A stretch of 17,172 bases of DNA, taken from CABMGO01 sp964574775. GTDB lineage: Archaea; Nanobdellota; Nanobdellia; Pacearchaeales; GW2011-AR1. Below are positions 14,401 to 17,172 of the stretch, one piece after another. The position numbers were made by a program, and so were the translations under genes. The notes beneath the pieces are model-generated. The model saw only the letters and a program-made list of their open reading frames with translations, was not told where the DNA came from and made no database searches. The stretch's first letter is position 1, and each line of letters starts with the position of its first letter. The DNA lies in assembly GCA_964574775.1 (NCBI GenBank), contig CAZNOS010000015.1:1-17172 (forward strand), written 5' to 3'.

Positions 14401-14869
14401 GACTGCTGGTACAAATTTGAAAGATATATTACAATTTAAGGGAGTAAATATAGAGAAAATTTTCACTAACGATTTACATGAAATTGCTGCCTTATTAGGA
14501 ATTGAAGCTGCAAGACAAGCAATTATCGACGAGATTAACAAGGTTTTGGTTTCACAAGGTTTAGATATTGATAAGAGACATTTGACCTTGGTTGCTGATG
14601 CGATGACTTCTTCTGGAGTTGTTAAGGGAGTTACAAGAGTTGGTATTATTTCTGACAAATCTTCCGTTTTAGCAAGAGCTTCGTTCGAGACTCCGGTTAA
14701 GCACTTTGTAAATGCATCTAGAACAGGAAAGAAAGATAAGATGGCTTCGGTTATTGAAAATATTATATTAAATCAACCAGTTCCAGTTGGAACAGGATTA
14801 CCTGGATTACTTGTAAAAGTTACGGGTCCATTGGCTGAACAGCAAAAGGAGGCTAAAAAGAAAAAATGA
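11450..14869 (+). CDS. rpoA: RNA polymerase subunit A, fused A'-A''
   Basis: This is the largest catalytic subunit (1139 aa) as one polypeptide; most archaea split it into A' and A''. Zinc ligands C61/C64/C71/H74 and C101/C104/C131/C134 open the clamp. The absolutely conserved NADFDGD loop holding the catalytic Mg is at 432-438. The A'' part begins at PGEAIGI (803) and holds the bridge-to-trigger segment (815-831) and LPRLIEILDARKKPSTP. Only 11 residues separate FGGDGLD (785-791) from PGEAIGI, so the tail of A' and the head of A'' found in split subunits are absent, making this shorter than A'+A'' (about 1270). The trigger region reads GESSTQMVLNVFHSAG, departing from the usual GEPGTQMTLxTFHFAG but keeping the catalytic His (H828). 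The protein ends in a lysine tail and overlaps the next gene by 4 nt. Confidence 0.97.
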   Translation: MEKPVKKQISAIKFSLFSPEQIKKVSVAKIVTPELYDVDGYPVDGGLMDLRLGAIDPGVRCRTCGGHLKECLGHPGMIELARPVLHIKYIQIVELAMRSTCEACGKLLLTDEDAKKDLKTRLKKAKESKKCPHCGIVQEKPKFEKPSQFHIGKRRIFPSEIRERLAKIPDEELKLIGINPKTLRPEWSILTYLLVPPVTVRPSITLESGERSEDDLTHKLSDIIRANQRLWENLNAGAPEVIIEDLWDLLQYHITTFFDNSVAKIPPARHRSGQPLKTINERIKGKEGRIRKNLAGKRVNFSARTVVSPDPCLKLNEVGVPFEVATILTVAERVTELNIERCRKLILAKGYPGANYIIRPDGKRKRISDDLREDLSKEIVPGYTVERHLVDGDIVLFNRHPSLHRASLMAHNVRVLPHKTFRMHPAVCFPYNADFDGDEMNIHAPQTEEARAEAECLLNVQQNLISPKNNTNLFGCTDDALTGNYVMSEQEIDRDEAMQLVYSSGLKLFNCAKKVSGRDLFENALPDELRNSKIKSEGFITEEGEDIKRLDKEIGRVRTIEVLKDVYTLGMTFLSRNGFTISITDLDVSDEVKKETQKMVENANRKAEDIIESYYNKSLEILPGKTAEQTREIKLLQALNGVRTEIGKYVKEKFPKDNLVNKMISAKARGNMLNVTQIACSVGQQVMRGQRINFGYTGRSLSCFKKGDLTPAAGGFIKNSFINGLRPDEFFFGSMTGRDAMMDTALRTPKSGYLYRRLVSALQDFIVEYDGTVRDANEGIVQFAFGGDGLDVSALHKNQKLAPGEAIGIVTAQSFGESSTQMVLNVFHSAGVAEMQVTQGLPRLIEILDARKKPSTPAMEIYLDKDHNNEKDAKIVAEKVKEVSLKEIISEVNVDFGTKKVDVIIDKEALKRVHMGLDKVIEVLNEKGMGAKKKGEESIVFDLGDSDFKTIFKFKQKIKETIVSGIKGIENVLVVKRDANFVILTAGTNLKDILQFKGVNIEKIFTNDLHEIAALLGIEAARQAIIDEINKVLVSQGLDIDKRHLTLVADAMTSSGVVKGVTRVGIISDKSSVLARASFETPVKHFVNASRTGKKDKMASVIENIILNQPVPVGTGLPGLLVKVTGPLAEQQKEAKKKK

Positions 14870-15117
14870 GCTTAAAAGATTTATCAGATGCTAACAAGAA
14901 GGGAAAGTTGAGTTTCGGAGTTAGACAGGTTTTGAGATTAGCAAAAAAGAAAAAACTTGGTAAGAGTTCGAGAGTTTTTGTTTGTAGAGATACGAGAGAA
15001 GAAACTATTAAGAAACTTGAAGACGCAGGAGTTGAATTTGAGGTTCTTAAAAATAAAATAGATATTGCGAAAGAATTGGGAATAGATTTTGATTCTGAAG
15101 TTTTTTTAATTGAATAA
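14866..15117 (+). CDS. rpl30e: ribosomal protein eL30 / L7Ae-family protein
   Basis: This 83-aa protein lies where archaeal operons encode eL30, between rpoA and nusA. The pattern GKLSFGVRQVLRLAKKKKLG, then VFVCRD, IKKLEDAGVEFEVL and IAKELGIDFDSEVFLI fits an L7Ae/L30e RNA-binding fold, which recognises kink-turns. It is shorter than usual (about 100 aa), mostly through a reduced loop after the second strand and a short C-terminus. The call rests on position plus fold pattern, so the exact L7Ae-family member is less certain than the family. Its ATG overlaps the rpoA stop by 4 nt (ATGA). Confidence 0.85.
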   Translation: MSLKDLSDANKKGKLSFGVRQVLRLAKKKKLGKSSRVFVCRDTREETIKKLEDAGVEFEVLKNKIDIAKELGIDFDSEVFLIE

Positions 15118-15118
15118 G

Positions 15119-15307
15119 ATGACAGGAGATTTTTATAATGCATATGGTAATTGTGGCGCAATTACTCAAGAACTCTTAATTCATCTTGAGCGAGTTAGAG
15201 AGAGTCAACCATTTTATGAAGAAAAAAAAGATACTAGTCAAAATCGTAATATTGCTTCGGATGTTGGTTTGAAGTCGAGAATTCGTGCAGGAGCGTTTAG
15301 AAGATGA
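15119..15307 (+). CDS. unrecognised 62-aa protein inside the RNA polymerase operon
   Basis: I do not recognise this family. It starts at the ATG 1 nt after the eL30 stop and ends in an ATGA overlap with nusA, so it is translationally coupled on the 3' side and tightly packed on the 5' side. The N-terminal half is mixed (MTGDFYNAYGNCGAITQELL, then a helix LIHLERVRESQPF), the middle is polar (EEKKDTSQNRN), and the C-terminus is basic (LKSRIRAGAFRR), which could contact RNA or the ribosome. Without it, a 186-nt hole would break an otherwise gapless operon. That it is a genuine gene is inference from packing; its role is unknown. Confidence 0.65.
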   Translation: MTGDFYNAYGNCGAITQELLIHLERVRESQPFYEEKKDTSQNRNIASDVGLKSRIRAGAFRR

Positions 15308-15744
15308 ATAGAACAATAGATATGCAATTGATGAGATACATTAATCTTTTTGGAAAAGTTGCGCGTGTATCGACGACAGATTGCTTTGTTTATAATAATA
15401 CAATTTATTTTGCTGTGCCAAAAGCATTTATGATGCAGGCAATCGGAAGAAATGGCGAAAATGTAAAAATAATTTCTGAAACATTTAGAAAAAAAGTAAA
15501 AATTGTTTCTATGCCTAGTGATACAGAATTGGTAAATGATAAAATGACCGCATTAAAAAAATTTATTGCAGAAGTTGTTTCGCCAGTTGAGTTTACTGGA
15601 ATTGATTTTAAGGACGATATAATTACTATTTCGGGAAGTAGGGAAAGTAAAGCTATCTTGATTGGAAGAGACAGATCGAGAGAAAAAGAGCTATCAGAGG
15701 TTTTAGAAAAATCATTCGGAATAAAAGGCTTTAAAATTATGTAA
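15304..15744 (+). CDS. nusA: archaeal NusA-like KH-domain protein
   Basis: This 146-aa archaeal NusA has only two KH RNA-binding domains and none of the N- or C-terminal extensions of bacterial NusA. The first KH motif is IGRNGENVKIISE (residues about 47-60), and the second KH core is in the last third, with the degenerate loop ILIGRDRSREKELSEVL. It acts in transcription elongation/termination and probably in rRNA synthesis. It sits in the usual archaeal order before rps12. Its ATG overlaps the small upstream gene's stop by 4 nt. Confidence 0.93.
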   Translation: MNRTIDMQLMRYINLFGKVARVSTTDCFVYNNTIYFAVPKAFMMQAIGRNGENVKIISETFRKKVKIVSMPSDTELVNDKMTALKKFIAEVVSPVEFTGIDFKDDIITISGSRESKAILIGRDRSREKELSEVLEKSFGIKGFKIM

Positions 15745-15750
15745 TGATAA

Positions 15751-15776
15751 TCTTTATAAATCATTATTTCGAGGAG
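15751..15776 (+). promoter_or_regulatory. possible internal promoter plus ribosome binding site before rps12
   Basis: In the 37-nt spacer, CTTTATAAATC (about 15752-15762) is a good TATA box centred about 25 bp before the rps12 ATG at 15782, and GAGGAG (15771-15776) is a Shine-Dalgarno site 5 nt before it. If transcription starts 25 bp after the TATA box, the SD is not in that RNA. The two signals may therefore serve two transcripts: a leaderless one and readthrough from upstream. Confidence 0.5.
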
Positions 15777-15781
15777 TTGGT

Positions 15782-16204
15782 ATGGGATTGATGAATGCAA
15801 GAAAATTAAGAAACAGGAGAAAGAAATATCAGATGAATCACAAGAGATTCAGGAAGAAAAAACTTGGTATTAGCTTGAAGTATGCAGTTATCGGTAGATC
15901 TTCACAAGCTAAAGGAATTGTCGTTAATAAATTTCAATTAGAAGCTAAGCAGCCTAACTCTGCTATGAGAAAATGTTGCAAGGTTCAGTTAACAAAAACA
16001 GGTAAACCAATTGGTGCGTTTATCCCAGGAAACTTGGCTCAGAAGTTTATTGATGAGCATGACGAGGTTTTAATCGAAAAAATCGGTGGTAAGATGGGTA
16101 AGACAAAGGGAGACCTTTCTGGTGTTCGATTTCAAGTAATTAAAGTAAATGATCAGCCGTTGAGAAGATTATGGAAAGGCCAGATCGAGAAGGGTAGAAG
16201 ATAA
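15782..16204 (+). CDS. rps12: ribosomal protein uS12
   Basis: This 140-aa archaeal-type S12 is part of the decoding centre of the small subunit. It shows the basic N-terminus (ARKLRNRRKKYQMNHKRFRK), the conserved KQPNSAMRKCCKVQLTK and a GAFIPG segment. It includes the archaeal/eukaryotic middle sequence GKTKGDLSGVRFQVIKVND and a basic end. The length fits the family. It has its own SD and a possible promoter; the rps7 ATG overlaps its stop by 1 nt (TAATG). Confidence 0.97.
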   Translation: MGLMNARKLRNRRKKYQMNHKRFRKKKLGISLKYAVIGRSSQAKGIVVNKFQLEAKQPNSAMRKCCKVQLTKTGKPIGAFIPGNLAQKFIDEHDEVLIEKIGGKMGKTKGDLSGVRFQVIKVNDQPLRRLWKGQIEKGRR

Positions 16205-16800
16205 TGACATCAATGAAAATATTTGGTCTTTGGGATATTTCAGAAGTTTCTGTTGCAGATCCTGGATTAAAGAAAGTTATAAATCTCGACGATAAGTTGC
16301 TTTTGAAATCACATGGAAGAATCAAATATGATCAGGCAAAAACAAGAGTTAATGTTATTGAAAGAATTATAAATTTATTACAAGTTCCTGGAAGTAGAGG
16401 AAAGAAACACAGAATTATTACAAATTGGATGACTGGAAAACAACAGAAGACAACAGCTATCGTTATTGATGCTTTAAAGATTGTTGAACAACAGACAAAA
16501 CAAAATCCTCTTGCTGTTTTAGTTAAAGCAATTGAAAATGCTGCTCCAAGAGATGAAGTTACTGCTATCGAATATGGTGGAGCTAGATATCCGCAAGCTG
16601 TCGATGTTTCTCCGAGAAGAAGATTGAATTTAACATTAAGATTTTTGGTAAATGGTGCTTATGATAAGGCTTTCAATAAAAAAGCTACAATCACAGAAGC
16701 TCTTGCTAAGGAAATAATTGCAGCTTCAAATAATTCTGGAGATAGCTACGCAATTACAAAGAAGAACGATATTGAAAAGCAGGCCGACGCTGCTCGTTAA
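16204..16800 (+). CDS. rps7: ribosomal protein uS7
   Basis: This 198-aa archaeal S7 nucleates assembly of the small-subunit head. It contains the conserved GRKKxH-type and downstream patterns (PGSRGKKHRIITNWMTGKQQ), KAIENAAPRDEVTAIEYGGA, PQAVDVSPRRRLNLTLRFL and a family-typical archaeal tail. The start overlaps the rps12 stop by one base. A run of seven T (16804-16810) follows the stop closely, and a new promoter-like element comes next, so the operon probably ends here. Confidence 0.97.
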   Translation: MTSMKIFGLWDISEVSVADPGLKKVINLDDKLLLKSHGRIKYDQAKTRVNVIERIINLLQVPGSRGKKHRIITNWMTGKQQKTTAIVIDALKIVEQQTKQNPLAVLVKAIENAAPRDEVTAIEYGGARYPQAVDVSPRRRLNLTLRFLVNGAYDKAFNKKATITEALAKEIIAASNNSGDSYAITKKNDIEKQADAAR

Positions 16801-16803
16801 TAA

Positions 16804-16810
16804 TTTTTTT
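16804..16810 (+). terminator. oligo-T terminator after rps7
   Basis: Seven consecutive T begin 3 nt after the rps7 stop, followed by a further AT-rich stretch. Such T-runs terminate archaeal transcription. No hairpin is needed or seen. Confidence 0.45.
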
Positions 16811-16848
16811 ATGTTATTATTGATTTAGGACGAAATTTGATAGATATT

Positions 16849-16857
16849 CTTATAAAC
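16849..16857 (+). promoter_or_regulatory. TATA box of the last gene
   Basis: CTTATAAAC is centred about 25 bp before the ATG at 16878, the leaderless spacing seen for other first genes here. Confidence 0.6.
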
Positions 16858-16877
16858 TGTTTTTGCGATAGAAAAGT

Positions 16878-17172
16878 ATGGCAGAATGGTATGAAAAACT
16901 TGATGAAGAAATAGCTATTGGTTTGAGTACGTCTACGTCGGCGGTTAATGCGGAGTTCACTATAAGAAAACTTGGTCGTGCGTTGGGCGGTCCTATTGGC
17001 GTAGAGGAGAGATTTTCGTTGGCGAATAGAGATTATTCTTATCAAGTATTACTATCTCTAGGTGGTTCCTCTAGAATTTCTGCAAGAAATCCAGATTCTT
17101 CAACTAGGGAGTATTACATTGAAGATGATAAGGGATTGGTTACAAAAATATCTGTGCACCCAAAGAAAGAAG
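16878..17172 (+). CDS. unrecognised protein, 3' end beyond window
   Basis: An open frame of 98 codons runs off the window end. It begins MAEWYEKLDEEIAIGLSTST and continues with AEFTIRKLGRALGGPIGVEE and LLSLGGSSRISARNPDSS. There is no signal peptide or membrane segment in the visible part, and I recognise no family. The start is supported by a TATA box at leaderless distance. It occupies the place where many archaeal operons of this type continue with elongation factor 1A, but no GTPase motif is present in the visible part, so it is not that gene. Confidence 0.65.
   Translation, partial: MAEWYEKLDEEIAIGLSTSTSAVNAEFTIRKLGRALGGPIGVEERFSLANRDYSYQVLLSLGGSSRISARNPDSSTREYYIEDDKGLVTKISVHPKKE

Noticed and set aside
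14047..14658. 203-codon minus-strand frame within rpoA
   Set aside because: It is a shadow of the well-supported rpoA gene, low in complexity and Ser/Ile/Leu-rich.
1..17172. CRISPR arrays, insertion sequences, transposase genes
   Set aside because: I saw no regularly spaced repeats, terminal inverted repeats or transposase/integrase motifs.

Overview
The window looks like a contig from an uncultivated archaeon, most likely a DPANN lineage (Woesearchaeota/Pacearchaeota-like). Reasons: an archaeal RNA polymerase/ribosomal operon (rpoH-rpoB-rpoA-eL30-nusA-rps12-rps7), TTTAAA-type TATA boxes 24-26 bp before start codons (leaderless genes), low GC, small tightly packed genes, and many proteins that I cannot place. 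A run of exactly 100 N (3930-4029) marks an assembly scaffold gap. The taxonomic call is inference.

Region 1 (1-4116): a minus-strand winged-helix/TrmB-like regulator, cut by the window edge, faces six overlapping plus-strand genes: an AAA_28-type P-loop NTPase, a CYTH (triphosphate tunnel) protein, an unrecognised 174-aa protein, a dTMP-kinase-like nucleotide kinase, a short radical SAM protein, and dCTP deaminase (Dcd) interrupted by the gap. The content points to nucleotide or nucleotide-derivative chemistry. This is the best candidate here for an undescribed system. Internal genes of this operon carry good Shine-Dalgarno sites, whereas first genes look leaderless.

Region 2 (4118-7301): a bacterial-type seryl-tRNA synthetase on the minus strand; divergent from it a large, unrecognised, probably lipid-anchored surface protein; then a small winged-helix regulator.

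Region 3 (7302-7954): tRNA-Lys(CTT) and a 412-bp stretch with no convincing gene but with inverted repeats, one of them complementary to the tRNA T-arm, followed by the strong rpoH promoter.

Region 4 (7955-16800): the transcription/translation operon. RpoB is unsplit and RpoA is a seamless A'-A'' fusion, with only 11 residues between landmarks normally separated by a longer segment. RpoB and RpoA each show changes in otherwise strongly conserved active-site motifs. An unrecognised 62-aa gene lies between eL30 and nusA, translationally coupled to nusA. A second promoter-like element precedes rps12. The window ends (16878-17172) in the first 98 codons of an unrecognised leaderless gene, where many archaea would have the elongation factor 1A gene.
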